Positions 43,720 to 53,268 of a stretch of 64,000 nt of DNA are shown here, piece by piece. Numbering within the stretch: position 1 is the stretch's first letter; each line of letters opens with the position of its first letter. Position numbers and translations under genes: made by a program. Source of the stretch: JAVBME01 sp031552765. Lineage in GTDB: Bacteria > Bacillota > Negativicutes > Acidaminococcales > JAISLQ01. The notes beneath the pieces are model-generated. The model saw only the letters and a list, made by a program, of their open reading frames with translations. It was not told where the DNA came from and ran no database searches. The stretch lies in the NCBI GenBank assembly GCA_031552765.1, contig JAVBME010000007.1, positions 124,001 to 188,000 on the forward strand. Direction: 5' to 3'.

Positions 43720-44820
43720 TTAGAATCTACGTGTAAAAAACTTATTGTCTTCAATAAGGCTGTCGGTCGTTTCAAAACCCAGGCGCATCAGGAGAGCTAT
43801 GACGTAAGGATTATCGATAGGCGTTGGATAGAGGGCCTCTTCACCATATTCGTCCACTTTCACTGTGGCGTCGTCTTTATTGATGATGGATTTGGGACCG
43901 CCGACACAGCCGCCGACACAGCCCATGCCTTCATAAAAGTTCGCTTCTATTTTACCTGCTGACAGCTCTTCCATCATAGCGCGGCAGGCGGCCACGCCAT
44001 CCGCCTGTTTGGCGCGGATGGGAATTTTCCTTGTCGGATGGAGACGCACCAGAGTGGCTCTCACCGCCTCGCTGACTCCACCCGTATGGGCGTATATACG
44101 CCCGGCGCGCGAGGAGAATTCTTTCTCGTTCTCCTGCATTATTTTAGGGTTTATCTTCATGGCCTGAAAAAGCTCTACTGTTTCCTGGAAGGTCAGGACA
44201 TGGTCTATAGCGCCCTTGAGGTCCGGCTCTTTGGCTTCGGCCTTTTTAGCAAGACAGGGGCCGACAAATACTGTCATAGCCTCTGGGTGCAGTATTTTTA
44301 CCGTGCGACCGGCCGCAATCATCGGCGACACAGTCGCCGGTACATGCGGCATCAGCTGGCCGTAGATCTTTCTTATCATGGCCAGCCACATCGGGCAACA
44401 GCAGCTGGTCAGCTGGTAGTCTGTTTCGGTATTGATATTTTGGTCAAATTCAAGCGCTTCCTTTAAAGTAAGGATATCGGCAAAGACCGCTACTTCCAGC
44501 ATGCCGTCAAAGCCCAGTTTTTTAAAGGCGCTTCTTAACATGCCGGGCGTAACGCCAGCGCCGAACTGGCCGAGAAAGGCCGGCGCGACGAGCGCATAGC
44601 TGTATTTAGGCTTTGCGCACAAGCCGTTTAGTACTGCGGCTACGTCGCGGCTGGCTGTCTCAGCAGCCTTGCAGGCGGCCTCGTTATCTATCGGCGGTTG
44701 CTTTTTGGGTGAAAAAAGACAGTTGAGCTGGCTGCGGTCAAATTCTTCAAAGTAATCGTCTCCCGTCTGCCGTTTGCCAGTGAGTACGATGCGTTCGTAA
44801 AGTTCTTTGAATGTCAACAT
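43720..44820 (-). CDS. [FeFe]-hydrogenase-like H-cluster protein (group B-like)
   Basis: 366 residues. All three H-cluster motifs are present: L1 TSCCCPMW (138-145), L2 GPCLAKKAEA (187-196) and L3 YEGMGCVGGCVGG (Cys301, Cys305). TSCCCPMW and the surrounding KIYGQLMPHVPATVSPMI are like group B monomeric enzymes. The N-terminal ferredoxin domains of group A enzymes are missing, so electrons must come from a partner; only scattered cysteines (Cys34, Cys50, Cys68) precede the core. TTAGGAGGA lies 8 bases before the ATG. No hydE/F/G maturase or partner subunit is adjacent. Confidence 0.85.
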   Translation of the reverse strand: MLTFKELYERIVLTGKRQTGDDYFEEFDRSQLNCLFSPKKQPPIDNEAACKAAETASRDVAAVLNGLCAKPKYSYALVAPAFLGQFGAGVTPGMLRSAFKKLGFDGMLEVAVFADILTLKEALEFDQNINTETDYQLTSCCCPMWLAMIRKIYGQLMPHVPATVSPMIAAGRTVKILHPEAMTVFVGPCLAKKAEAKEPDLKGAIDHVLTFQETVELFQAMKINPKIMQENEKEFSSRAGRIYAHTGGVSEAVRATLVRLHPTRKIPIRAKQADGVAACRAMMEELSAGKIEANFYEGMGCVGGCVGGPKSIINKDDATVKVDEYGEEALYPTPIDNPYVIALLMRLGFETTDSLIEDNKFFTRRF

Positions 44821-45196
44821 TGGTATTTCCTCCTAATTTTTATAGTTCAAAAATATTAAAGCGGTTTCGCATTTTCTATATGTAAAATGACAACAAAATC
44901 AGCCGCCGGCATTGAGCAGCTGAAACACAATATTTTTGCTGGCAATCATTTTGTAAATATTATAACATAAATATTTGCTTTTTGGCCTGGTTTAACTATC
45001 TAATTTATTTATGATAAAAGATAAAAAAATAAACATAGGTTAACGAAATATATGAATTTTCATGCTATTTTCGCGTTTATTATTTCTAAGTATAAAGTCA
45101 TGCCTATACAGCAAAACAAATATAAAAATTGCCATATTAACAAAAGCATAATATACTAAAATGACTGAATATCATGAAAATGGGAGCGATATCGCA
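44821..45196. other. AT-rich divergent region between hydrogenase-like gene and glycan operon
   Basis: No gene. On the minus strand TGTTATAAT (44959-44967) is a good extended -10 for the hydrogenase-like gene, leaving a leader of about 130 bases. On the plus strand the rfbF promoter lies at 45129-45157. No JUMPStart/ops element is present. Confidence 0.5.
45129..45157 (+). promoter_or_regulatory. Promoter of the CDP-sugar/glycan operon
   Basis: TTGCCA, 17 bases, TATACT; the transcript would start near 45164, which rules out the ATG at 45161 as start of rfbF. Confidence 0.7.
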
Positions 45197-45991
45197 ATGA
45201 AAGTTGTTATATTAGCAGGAGGCCTTGGCACAAGGCTGGCTGAAGAGACGGATGTCAGGCCAAAGCCGATGGTGGAGATCGGCGGCCGGCCGGTACTTTG
45301 GCACATAATGAAAATATATTCTTATTGGGGCTTTAATGAATTTGTCGTCCTTACAGGCTATAAGTCCCATATGATAAAAGATTATTTTATTAATTATTAC
45401 ACCAGATATTCCGATATAACTGTTGATATGGCAAATAACTCGGTCGAAATACACAACCACCGCAACGAGCAGTGGAAGGTAAGCATGCTCTACACCGGGC
45501 CTGATACCATGACCGGCGGTCGGTTGCTCCGGGCCAGGGATTTTATCGGCAACGAGCGTTTTATGCTCACCTACGGCGACGGCGTCAGTGATGTTAATAT
45601 CCCTAAAGTTTTGCAGCAGCATGAAAAAATGGGCAAAATAGGTACTCTCACTTCAGTACAGCAGGGCGGAAAGTTTGGCGTACTGTCGATAGACAACGAC
45701 GGCTGCATATCATCTTTTGCCGAAAAACCAAAAGACGACTCTTCTTGGATCAATGGCGGCTTTTTTGTTTTTGAACCGAAAATATTTGATTATCTAAAGA
45801 ACGGCGATGCCACAATTTTAGAGCGCGACCCGCTGGAAAATCTGGCTAAAGACAACCAACTGTGCGCCTATAAGCATGATGGCTTCTGGAAGGCCATGGA
45901 CACTTTAAGCGATAAAATACAGCTTACAAACATGTGGACAGGCGGCTACGCACCGTGGGCGCTGTGGCAGAAAAGGATAAACCATGTTTGA
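45197..45991 (+). CDS. rfbF: Glucose-1-phosphate cytidylyltransferase
   Basis: 265 residues. It makes CDP-glucose from CTP and glucose-1-phosphate. The nucleotide loop LAGGLGTRLAEET, RPKPMVEIGGRPVLWHIM, LTYGDGVSDV and the C-terminal FWKAMDTLSDK are diagnostic of RfbF. GGGAG is 10 bases before ATG 45197. It overlaps rfbG by 8 bases. It opens the 3,6-dideoxyhexose/CDP-sugar branch of the locus. Confidence 0.96.
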   Translation: MKVVILAGGLGTRLAEETDVRPKPMVEIGGRPVLWHIMKIYSYWGFNEFVVLTGYKSHMIKDYFINYYTRYSDITVDMANNSVEIHNHRNEQWKVSMLYTGPDTMTGGRLLRARDFIGNERFMLTYGDGVSDVNIPKVLQQHEKMGKIGTLTSVQQGGKFGVLSIDNDGCISSFAEKPKDDSSWINGGFFVFEPKIFDYLKNGDATILERDPLENLAKDNQLCAYKHDGFWKAMDTLSDKIQLTNMWTGGYAPWALWQKRINHV

Positions 45992-47051
45992 CATTTATAA
46001 CAAAAAAAAAGTCTTTATAACAGGACATAGCGGTTTTAAAGGCAGTTGGCTGACTTTTTGGCTAAAGTCATTGGGAGCCGATATTTTGGGCTATTCCCTG
46101 CCGCCTGTAACCCAGCCTAACCTTTATAGCGCAATAGGTATAGAAAACTGCTGCAACAGCGTTTTTGGCGATATACTGGATAAAGACAAACTAGCCGAAG
46201 CAATGCTAAGCTTCTCCCCTGATATAGTATTTCACCTGGCGGCGCAGCCGCTGGTCAGGCTGTCTTATAAAGAGCCTTTCCTGACTTACCAAACAAACAT
46301 CATCGGCACTTTGAATGTATTGGAAGCGGCCAGAAACTGCGCTTCCGTCAAGGCGCTGGTCAATATAACAACCGACAAATGCTATGAAAATATAGAAACA
46401 AATCACGGCTACAAAGAAGACGACCCTCTGGGCGGTTATGACATGTATTCTTCCTCCAAAGCCTGCGTAGAAATCATGTCCTCTTCCTATCGCCGCTCTT
46501 TTCTCAATAATGGCCAGCCCTATGCTCTCGCTACTGCACGCGCCGGTAACGTTATCGGCGGCGGCGACTGGGCTGAAGACCGTCTGATACCCGACTGCGT
46601 CCGCGCTATACAAAACAAAGAAAAAATACTCATACGCAATCCCCAGGCTGTCCGCCCCTGGCAACATGTCCTGGAACCGCTTTTCGGTTATCTGCTGCTA
46701 GGCAAAAAATTGCTAATAGAAGGCGAAAAATATGCCCAGGCCTTTAATTTCGGCCCAAATAAAGACAGTGTATTAAAAGTCACCGATATAGTCGAAGCTT
46801 TTATAAATGCCTATGGCCGCGGGCAAATGGTGATAGATAAAACTAATGGTCCGCACGAAGCAAACCTTTTGCTACTGGATATCGAAAAAGCGGAAAAAAT
46901 ATTGGGCTGGGCGCCCCAATACAGCGCCCTGGAAGCCATAGAAAAAACCTCCGCCTGGTATAAACATTTTTATAATGGCGACGATATGGCCGCCTTTACC
47001 CTAGCGCAAATAAAAGAGTTCGAGGGGAAACATGCTTGTAAACAGCACTGA
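45984..47051 (+). CDS. rfbG: CDP-glucose 4,6-dehydratase
   Basis: 355 residues, SDR fold. NAD loop TGHSGFKGSWL; catalytic Tyr/Lys in YSSSKACVE; RAGNVIGGGDWAEDRLIPD and NPQAVRPWQHVLEPL are characteristic of RfbG. It makes CDP-4-dehydro-6-deoxyglucose from the RfbF product. It overlaps both neighbours, so the first genes are translationally coupled. Confidence 0.96.
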   Translation: MFDIYNKKKVFITGHSGFKGSWLTFWLKSLGADILGYSLPPVTQPNLYSAIGIENCCNSVFGDILDKDKLAEAMLSFSPDIVFHLAAQPLVRLSYKEPFLTYQTNIIGTLNVLEAARNCASVKALVNITTDKCYENIETNHGYKEDDPLGGYDMYSSSKACVEIMSSSYRRSFLNNGQPYALATARAGNVIGGGDWAEDRLIPDCVRAIQNKEKILIRNPQAVRPWQHVLEPLFGYLLLGKKLLIEGEKYAQAFNFGPNKDSVLKVTDIVEAFINAYGRGQMVIDKTNGPHEANLLLLDIEKAEKILGWAPQYSALEAIEKTSAWYKHFYNGDDMAAFTLAQIKEFEGKHACKQH

Positions 47052-47583
47052 TATTTTAGGACTTAACATAATAACAGCCACACCCAATCGTGATGAGCGG
47101 GGCTATTTCGTGCGCGAATTTTGCAGGCAGGAGCTATCCATAATACGTCCTGACCTTGTCATTGAACAGATAAATCACTCCCTGACCAGGCAAAAAGGCA
47201 CTGTGCGCGGCCTGCATTTTCAATACCCTCCGCATGCCGAATTAAAAATAATCCGCTGCACAAAAGGCGGCATTTTTGACGTTGCGGTCGATTTGAGAAA
47301 AGACTCGCCTACCTTTTTAAAATGGCATGGCGAAATATTGACTGCCGAAAACATGAAAATGCTGGCCGTTCCTGAAGGCTTTGCTCATGGCTTTCAGGCA
47401 TTGGAAGACGATGTCGAAATGTTTTATTACAATACACAGCCTTACTGCAAAGAAGCCGAAGGCGCTATCCGCTACGACGAACCGCTGGCCGCTGTAAAAT
47501 GGCCGCTGGCTGTCACAGTAGTTTCGCAAAAAGACGGCGCCACGCCTTATATAAATGAAAAATTTAAAGGTATAGAACTGTGA
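47032..47583 (+). CDS. dTDP-4-dehydrorhamnose 3,5-epimerase-like protein acting on the CDP-sugar
   Basis: 183 residues, RmlC cupin fold. EQINHSLTRQKGTVRGLHFQ contains the usual active-site His region; CTKGGIFDVAVDLRKDSPTF and PEGFAHGFQALEDD complete the family pattern. No rmlA/rmlB is present, and the gene overlaps rfbG by 20 bases, so its substrate is probably CDP-4-dehydro-6-deoxyglucose (a CDP-sugar epimerase as in ascarylose or tyvelose-type routes). GAGGGG is 4 bases before the ATG. Confidence 0.85.
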   Translation: MLVNSTDILGLNIITATPNRDERGYFVREFCRQELSIIRPDLVIEQINHSLTRQKGTVRGLHFQYPPHAELKIIRCTKGGIFDVAVDLRKDSPTFLKWHGEILTAENMKMLAVPEGFAHGFQALEDDVEMFYYNTQPYCKEAEGAIRYDEPLAAVKWPLAVTVVSQKDGATPYINEKFKGIEL

Positions 47584-48464
47584 AAAAGGTTATTTTGACC
47601 GGCGCAACAGGGCTTATCGGCAAAGAAACCGTACAGCCTTTATTGGACAGCGGTTTTGAGATATATGCCTTTACTACTGGCAAGAAATATAACGATGCAC
47701 GAGTAAACTGGCTGCAAGCCGATATCCTTGACTACACAAAGATCCAAATGCTTTTATCTCAGATCAAAGCCGACTATCTCTTGCACTTTGCCTGGTTTAC
47801 CGGCGAAGACTATCTGTCCTCTCCTATCAATTATAAGTTGCGTGATGCCAGCCTAAATTTATTGACCGAATTTAAAGAATACGGCGGTAAGCGGGCGGTC
47901 TTTGCCGGAACTTGTTTTGAGTACCAATTTAAAGATACGCCTCTAAAAGAAACAGACACGCTAAATCCCACAACAATCTATGCCCAATGTAAAAACCAGC
48001 TGCGCGAACAAGCACAGGACTATGCTGAAAAAAACGCCCTTTCCTTTGGCTGGGGACGCATCTTCTACGTATACGGCCATGGCGAAAACGAAAAACGACT
48101 TGTGCCATATATCATCAACTCTTTGAAAAACAATCAAAAAACCATTATAAATAGCGGCCCTTTATTGCGCGACTATATGTACAGCAAAGATATCGCCGCC
48201 GCTTTTGCAAAATTCTTGGATAGCAATGTAACTGGCTGTGTAAACATAGCCGCCGGCCAAGGTATATATATAAAAGACATTGCCCTTGAAATAGCAAAGC
48301 AACTAGATAAAACACACCTTTTGGAATTTATTGATAACGTCGGCAACCAGCCGCTGGTTATTGTTGGTGATGTTGGCAGACTAAATTCCGAAGTAGATTA
48401 TAAAATACAATATAAACTTGAACAGGCATTGGAAAAAATACTGGAGGAAAATGTCCTAATATGA
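47580..48464 (+). CDS. NAD(P)-dependent sugar epimerase/reductase (SDR)
   Basis: 294 residues. GATGLIGKE is the NAD(P) loop; the catalytic pair is in IYAQCKNQ (YxxxK). It resembles RfbJ/abequose-synthase type reductases that act last in CDP-sugar pathways. Starts at GTG 47580, sharing the bases GTGA with the preceding stop. It probably reduces the 4-keto group of the epimerised CDP-sugar. Confidence 0.8.
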   Translation: MKKVILTGATGLIGKETVQPLLDSGFEIYAFTTGKKYNDARVNWLQADILDYTKIQMLLSQIKADYLLHFAWFTGEDYLSSPINYKLRDASLNLLTEFKEYGGKRAVFAGTCFEYQFKDTPLKETDTLNPTTIYAQCKNQLREQAQDYAEKNALSFGWGRIFYVYGHGENEKRLVPYIINSLKNNQKTIINSGPLLRDYMYSKDIAAAFAKFLDSNVTGCVNIAAGQGIYIKDIALEIAKQLDKTHLLEFIDNVGNQPLVIVGDVGRLNSEVDYKIQYKLEQALEKILEENVLI

Positions 48465-49471
48465 AAGCAGAATTTAAGCCCAGGATAGATTTGAAAAACC
48501 GGACGCGACTCGAAACCGTAATACCGCTAAGAACACCCTTCATTATAAACATAGACCCGTCCGACGCCTGCAATTTCCAGTGCAAGTTCTGTCCTACCGG
48601 CGACCGTGAGTTAATGAAAAAAACACCCGGCCGCAACCATGGCATAATGGATTATGATCTTTATAAAAAAATAATTGGCGACATCTGCCAATTCGAAGAC
48701 AAAGTAAAGGTCATCCGCCTTTACAAAGACGGCGAACCGCTTTTGAACCCGCACTTTTCCGACATGGTCGCTTATGCCAAACAATCAGGCTGTTGCGACC
48801 GGGTAGATACCACCACAAACGCCGCACTTTTAACTCCTGAACTTAGCCTCAAAATAATCGAGGCTGGCCTCGACCGCATAAACATTTCCGTAGAAGGCGT
48901 CAATGAAGAACAATACCTTGATTTTTCCCGTTATAAAATAGACTTTGCCAAATTCGTTGATAACATCAGATTTTTTTACGAACACCGCAAACAATGTGAA
49001 ATGATCGTCAAAATAAACGGCGATATCCTCAATGAACAGCAAAAACAGGAATTTCTCGATATCTTTGGTGATATCTCCGACGGCATCTTCATTGAAAGCA
49101 TCATGGAGTGCTGGCCTACCTACGAAATGGAAAAAGTAACCGCCAATAAAGAACGCGGCATATACGGACAGCAAATCAAAGAAGTGCTTGTCTGCCCTTA
49201 TGTATTTTATTCTTTTCCTATAAATTCCGACGGTACATACAGCCTGTGTTTTCTCGACTGGTCACGAAAGCTATTGATGGGCAATGCAAGAGACACCACC
49301 GCAAAAGAACTATGGAACAGCCGTGAAATGAAAGACTATCAACTGATGTTTCTTAAAGGCGAAAGAAAAAAACACCCTATTTGCAGTGAATGCGGCCAAT
49401 TAAGACAGGGACAGCCTGATGATATTGATGGTTTTGCTAGCAATTTATTAAAAACCTTTAGTAATTTATAA
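48461..49471 (+). CDS. Radical SAM/SPASM protein, first of two tandem copies
   Basis: 336 residues. The SAM-cluster motif is CNFQCKFC (CxxxCxxC, about residues 37-44) in DPSDACNFQCKFCPTG. The C-terminal region has CPYVF, CFLDW and CSECGQ, a SPASM-like set of cysteines for further 4Fe-4S clusters. Proteins of this kind occur in glycan loci and in peptide modification. ATGA overlap with the previous gene. Its base composition is near the genome average, unlike the next copy. Confidence 0.82.
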   Translation: MKAEFKPRIDLKNRTRLETVIPLRTPFIINIDPSDACNFQCKFCPTGDRELMKKTPGRNHGIMDYDLYKKIIGDICQFEDKVKVIRLYKDGEPLLNPHFSDMVAYAKQSGCCDRVDTTTNAALLTPELSLKIIEAGLDRINISVEGVNEEQYLDFSRYKIDFAKFVDNIRFFYEHRKQCEMIVKINGDILNEQQKQEFLDIFGDISDGIFIESIMECWPTYEMEKVTANKERGIYGQQIKEVLVCPYVFYSFPINSDGTYSLCFLDWSRKLLMGNARDTTAKELWNSREMKDYQLMFLKGERKKHPICSECGQLRQGQPDDIDGFASNLLKTFSNL

Positions 49472-49487
49472 TGGAGTGTAAATTTAT

Positions 49488-50495
49488 ATGAAAGCATCTG
49501 TTAAATACCGAGTAAATATGGAAGAACATTCGGTACTTGGAGAAGTAGCGCCACTATCCGCCCCATATGTACTTCTTGTTGATCCTTCAAATCTTTGCAA
49601 TTTCAGGTGTAAGTTTTGCCCCACGGGAAACGACCAGCTTATTCGCTCAACAAACAGATATAATGGCCTTTTGGATTTTGATTTATTTAAAAAAATAATA
49701 AATGATTTAAATGAATTTGATGAACCTGTACGTGTGCTTCGCTTGTATAAAGAAGGCGAACCTTTAATACACCCTAAATTCCCCGATATGGTAAAGTACG
49801 CAAAAGATTCTGGCTTTATACAAAAAGTAGATACAACAACTAATGGCGCACTCTTAAATCCTGAGTTAAACAGGAAAATTATCCAAGCCGGGTTAGGACA
49901 AATAAATATTTCTGTTAACGGCATAAACTCTGAACAGATTTATCATTATACTAAGGCGAAAATAAATTTTGACACATATGTCAACAATATAAAAAACTTA
50001 TATGAAAATCGCGGCAATTGTGAAATTTCTATAAAAGCAATTAAAGAAAACTTAAGTGATGATGAACAAAAAAAATTCTTTGATATATTCGGCAATATTT
50101 GTAATCGTATTGTTTTAGAACATCTGTCTCCTGCTTGGCCAAAATTTGAATTTGCCAATGATATTCAAAAGGAATTTCCTTGTGGGAATTATGGGCAAGA
50201 AATATTGGAAAGAAATATTTGTCCGTATATTTTTTATATAATGGTAATAAATTCAAGCGGAAAAGCAAGTACCTGTGTTGGCGACTGGCCAAATAAACTT
50301 ATTGTAGGCGACTTGAAAACTGAATCGGTAAAAAAAGTATGGCAAGGCGAACTTTTAAACAAACATCGCATTGCGCATCTTAAAGGCCGCCGAAACGATA
50401 ATGATTTTTGTGGCGCCTGTCAGGTTGTATCACATGGGACGCTTGATAATTTAGATGAATATGCTGAAAATATTTTAAAGAGGATGCAGGCATGA
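49488..50495 (+). CDS. Radical SAM/SPASM protein, second tandem copy
   Basis: 335 residues and clearly paralogous to the preceding protein: CNFRCKFCPTG, VLRLYKEGEPLIHPKFPDMV, VDTTTNGALLNPEL and the same C-terminal cysteine pattern (CPYIF, CVGDW, CGACQ). The DNA is much more AT-rich than the first copy. The pair may act in sequence or as a heterodimer on one substrate. ATGA overlap with the next gene. Confidence 0.82.
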   Translation: MKASVKYRVNMEEHSVLGEVAPLSAPYVLLVDPSNLCNFRCKFCPTGNDQLIRSTNRYNGLLDFDLFKKIINDLNEFDEPVRVLRLYKEGEPLIHPKFPDMVKYAKDSGFIQKVDTTTNGALLNPELNRKIIQAGLGQINISVNGINSEQIYHYTKAKINFDTYVNNIKNLYENRGNCEISIKAIKENLSDDEQKKFFDIFGNICNRIVLEHLSPAWPKFEFANDIQKEFPCGNYGQEILERNICPYIFYIMVINSSGKASTCVGDWPNKLIVGDLKTESVKKVWQGELLNKHRIAHLKGRRNDNDFCGACQVVSHGTLDNLDEYAENILKRMQA

Positions 50496-51502
50496 AAGTT
50501 CTATTCATTGGCGGAAATGGCAATATAAGTTGGTATTGTACAAAAAAATCCATAGAAAAAGGGCATGAAGTCTATGCCTTAAACCGTGAAGTAACTGTCA
50601 GTACGCGCAGAAATTTTCCTGCTGAGGTTATTAAACTAAAAGGCGATATTCGAAATGCATCTGAAATAAAAGACTTGCTTAAATCTTTCACTTTCGATGT
50701 AATATGCGATTTTATTTGTTTTAACCAAGAACATGCACAAACTGCCATAGATATTTTTCAAGCGAAAACAAATCAATATGTTTTTGTAAGTTCAGAAGCT
50801 GTTTATCAGAGAAAATCAAAATATCTACCCTTTAAAGAAAATTGTCCCAAATATGATGCCGACTCTTCATGTGAATATATAAAAGGCAAAATAAAAGCAG
50901 AAGAAACTTTTTTAAAAGCATATTATCATCACGACTTTCCTGTAACAATAGTAAGACCTGGATATACCTATGATACTATAATGCCCGTATCTATTGGACA
51001 AAATTGTTTCACAGCGCCTAGCAGATTTTTAAATGGTAAACCAATATTGATAGCAGGCGATGGCAACAATCTGTGGACTTTTACACATTCAAATGATTTT
51101 GCCAATGCTTTTGTGGAATTAATTGGCAATAAAGATGCCATTGGTGATGATTTTCATATAACATCTGATGAATGGCTAACTTGGAATGAAGCAACAGAGA
51201 TATTATTACAGGAACTTGGAGTAAAAAACCATAAATTTATTCATATTCCTTTTGATGAGGCCATGAAAACTGAATTCGCCGCACAAAAAGAAATGATGTT
51301 CCAAAAAATGTGGCACAATATTTACGACAATTCGAAAATAAAAAAGATCTCGCCAAATTGGCAAGCAAAAACTTCTTTTGCTGAAGGCATAAAGCAAACA
51401 ATAATCTGGCTATACGAAAATGACGCGCACCGCCGCATAGATAAACAACTCGATGAAAAATTGGAAAAACTAACCCAAAAATATATTGAGAGGATTATAT
51501 AA
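50492..51502 (+). CDS. NAD-dependent epimerase/dehydratase family protein
   Basis: 336 residues, atypical SDR. Loop GGNGNISWYC; candidate catalytic Tyr/Lys in YIKGKIKAEE; substrate-side segment VRPGYTYDTIMP and WTFTHSNDFANAF. A nucleotide sugar or glycan-bound sugar is the likely substrate. AT-rich like its neighbours. Confidence 0.8.
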   Translation: MKVLFIGGNGNISWYCTKKSIEKGHEVYALNREVTVSTRRNFPAEVIKLKGDIRNASEIKDLLKSFTFDVICDFICFNQEHAQTAIDIFQAKTNQYVFVSSEAVYQRKSKYLPFKENCPKYDADSSCEYIKGKIKAEETFLKAYYHHDFPVTIVRPGYTYDTIMPVSIGQNCFTAPSRFLNGKPILIAGDGNNLWTFTHSNDFANAFVELIGNKDAIGDDFHITSDEWLTWNEATEILLQELGVKNHKFIHIPFDEAMKTEFAAQKEMMFQKMWHNIYDNSKIKKISPNWQAKTSFAEGIKQTIIWLYENDAHRRIDKQLDEKLEKLTQKYIERII

Positions 51503-51503
51503 A

Positions 51504-52667
51504 ATGCCCCAAAAATGTCCTATATGCCAATCTGAAAAGAAAGAATTTATATCTGAATTATGCGGCAATATGTCTATAATGGGTAGTAGTTTCCCAGCAT
51601 GCAGCAGCCACAATGTCGTTTGCATGGATTGTGGCTGTGTTTATGTTGATATAAACACAACACAGAATGCATTTGACAAATATTACAATTCCGAAATGAG
51701 CAAAGGTATTGCTTATTTTGACTTATTTGGTATAAAACAAACCTTGGACTACTATCAACACATACATGAATCCATTAAAAAGCATGTAACACTTGACAGC
51801 CAAATTCTTGATATGGGCTGCGGTTTGGGGGATTTCCCAAGATATCTTATGGATTTGGGTTATAAAAATATCCTTGCTGTTGAACCATCATCAATAAATG
51901 TACAACTTGCAAAAGAAAAAGGTGTTAGTTGCATTCAGGATGATAGTTTTTCTATAAATCAAATGCTTACCGGTAAATTTGATATTATAATATTAAGCCA
52001 TGTCCACGAGCATATTTTTGACGCTGCCTTGGCAATGGAAAATATAAAAACCATGCTAAAACCTGCCGGTATAATATATTTTGAAGTTCCGGATGCTGTC
52101 AGATATTGTGATGTTGATTTTTCGCCGTATTTCTTTTTTACATATGAGCATGTCATCCATTATACAAAAAACACTTTGTCTAATATTGCCAAATCTTTTG
52201 GTTTGGAATTAATTGAAACTGACCAATACCTCAAATGCGAAAGTTACTATGTTTTATATGGATTATTTAAAAATAATGGCAAGTTCGCAAATACTGAATA
52301 TAGTGACGAAACTAAATCTGCTGTACAAAAATATTTAGATTTTAGTATATTGAATTTGAGAAACTTTGTTGAAAAACTTGAGAGAAGCCAAGAAGAAATC
52401 ATCTTATGGGGTATAGGCGCCTCAACAGCCCAGCTCTTAAGCGGAACATTCGATAAATGCAATGTGATACAACTCATTGACAGTAATCCATCAAGGCAGG
52501 GACTCAAATTTAAAATAGGCAATTCTTGTCTTTGCATAGAATCACCTGAAAAAATTGTAAGCAGTAACTCAACCATAGTTGTATTGCCTGTTATGTACAA
52601 AAAATCTATTATAAGTCAAATACGGGCAATGGGTTTTAAAAATAAGATACTTGCTTTAAAAGACTGA
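51504..52667 (+). CDS. SAM-dependent C-methyltransferase with zinc-binding N-terminus
   Basis: 387 residues. An N-terminal zinc-finger-like unit (CPIC...CMDCGC), a class I SAM domain (LDMGCGLGDFPRYL, LSHVHEHIFD) and a C-terminal Rossmann-like domain (EEIILWGIGASTAQLLSG) form the three-part layout of sugar C-methyltransferases (Methyltransf_13/23/14, as in NovU-like enzymes acting on keto-sugars). The 4-keto CDP-sugar made upstream is a likely substrate. GAGAGG is 10 bases before ATG 51504; TTG 51486 lies before it. Confidence 0.85.
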   Translation: MPQKCPICQSEKKEFISELCGNMSIMGSSFPACSSHNVVCMDCGCVYVDINTTQNAFDKYYNSEMSKGIAYFDLFGIKQTLDYYQHIHESIKKHVTLDSQILDMGCGLGDFPRYLMDLGYKNILAVEPSSINVQLAKEKGVSCIQDDSFSINQMLTGKFDIIILSHVHEHIFDAALAMENIKTMLKPAGIIYFEVPDAVRYCDVDFSPYFFFTYEHVIHYTKNTLSNIAKSFGLELIETDQYLKCESYYVLYGLFKNNGKFANTEYSDETKSAVQKYLDFSILNLRNFVEKLERSQEEIILWGIGASTAQLLSGTFDKCNVIQLIDSNPSRQGLKFKIGNSCLCIESPEKIVSSNSTIVVLPVMYKKSIISQIRAMGFKNKILALKD

Positions 52668-52689
52668 ATTTATAGAAAGAAGGCTAAAA

Positions 52690-53268
52690 ATGCAAGTTAC
52701 TTGGAATAATCTCTTAGAAGAAGTTAAACTACTTAAACCTCAGTTTGATGCAATAGAGGAAAAAATACAAGACGGCATTTTCCTTTTCGGCGCCGGACAA
52801 TTTGGTCAAACTTCTTTAGAATATTTACAGGAAAAAAATTATAATGTTGCTTCTTTTATTGACAATTCTATTCAAAAACACGGCAAAGACGTCAATGGAA
52901 TAAATGTTATACCCCTTTCACATTTGCGTATACAGATACAATCATTAACTTTACTCAACAACAAGCAAAACACCAGGGACAATGGGAAAATCGCAACATA
53001 CAGTATTGATTGTTTCTTCGATAATATTCCTGTAACATTTTTTAAAGTAGACATTGAAGGTTTTGAAATGAGGCTCTTGTATAGTGCCAAAAAGACAATT
53101 TTGAAAAACAATCCCAAAATTGCAATATGCACTTATCATAAATCGAGCGATATATTTGATTTTATAGACTTTATCAAACAATTAGTGCCTGAATATCGGT
53201 TTGCCTTGCGACATCATTCTTATAGTTTATTGGAAACAGTATTATACTGCTGGTGTGAAGATGAGTAA
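52690..53268 (+). pseudogene. FkbM-family methyltransferase with an internal deletion
   Basis: 192 residues; intact relatives with this layout have about 400 (compare the gene at 54546). Residues 1-80 form the N-terminal Rossmann-like unit (GIFLFGAGQFGQTSLEYL). Residues 115-192 are the end of the FkbM domain (VTFFKVDIEGFEMRLL...). The SAM-binding part between them is absent; the join is near residues 88-112. The frame is intact, so a short protein could be made, but methyl transfer is not expected. Confidence 0.65.
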
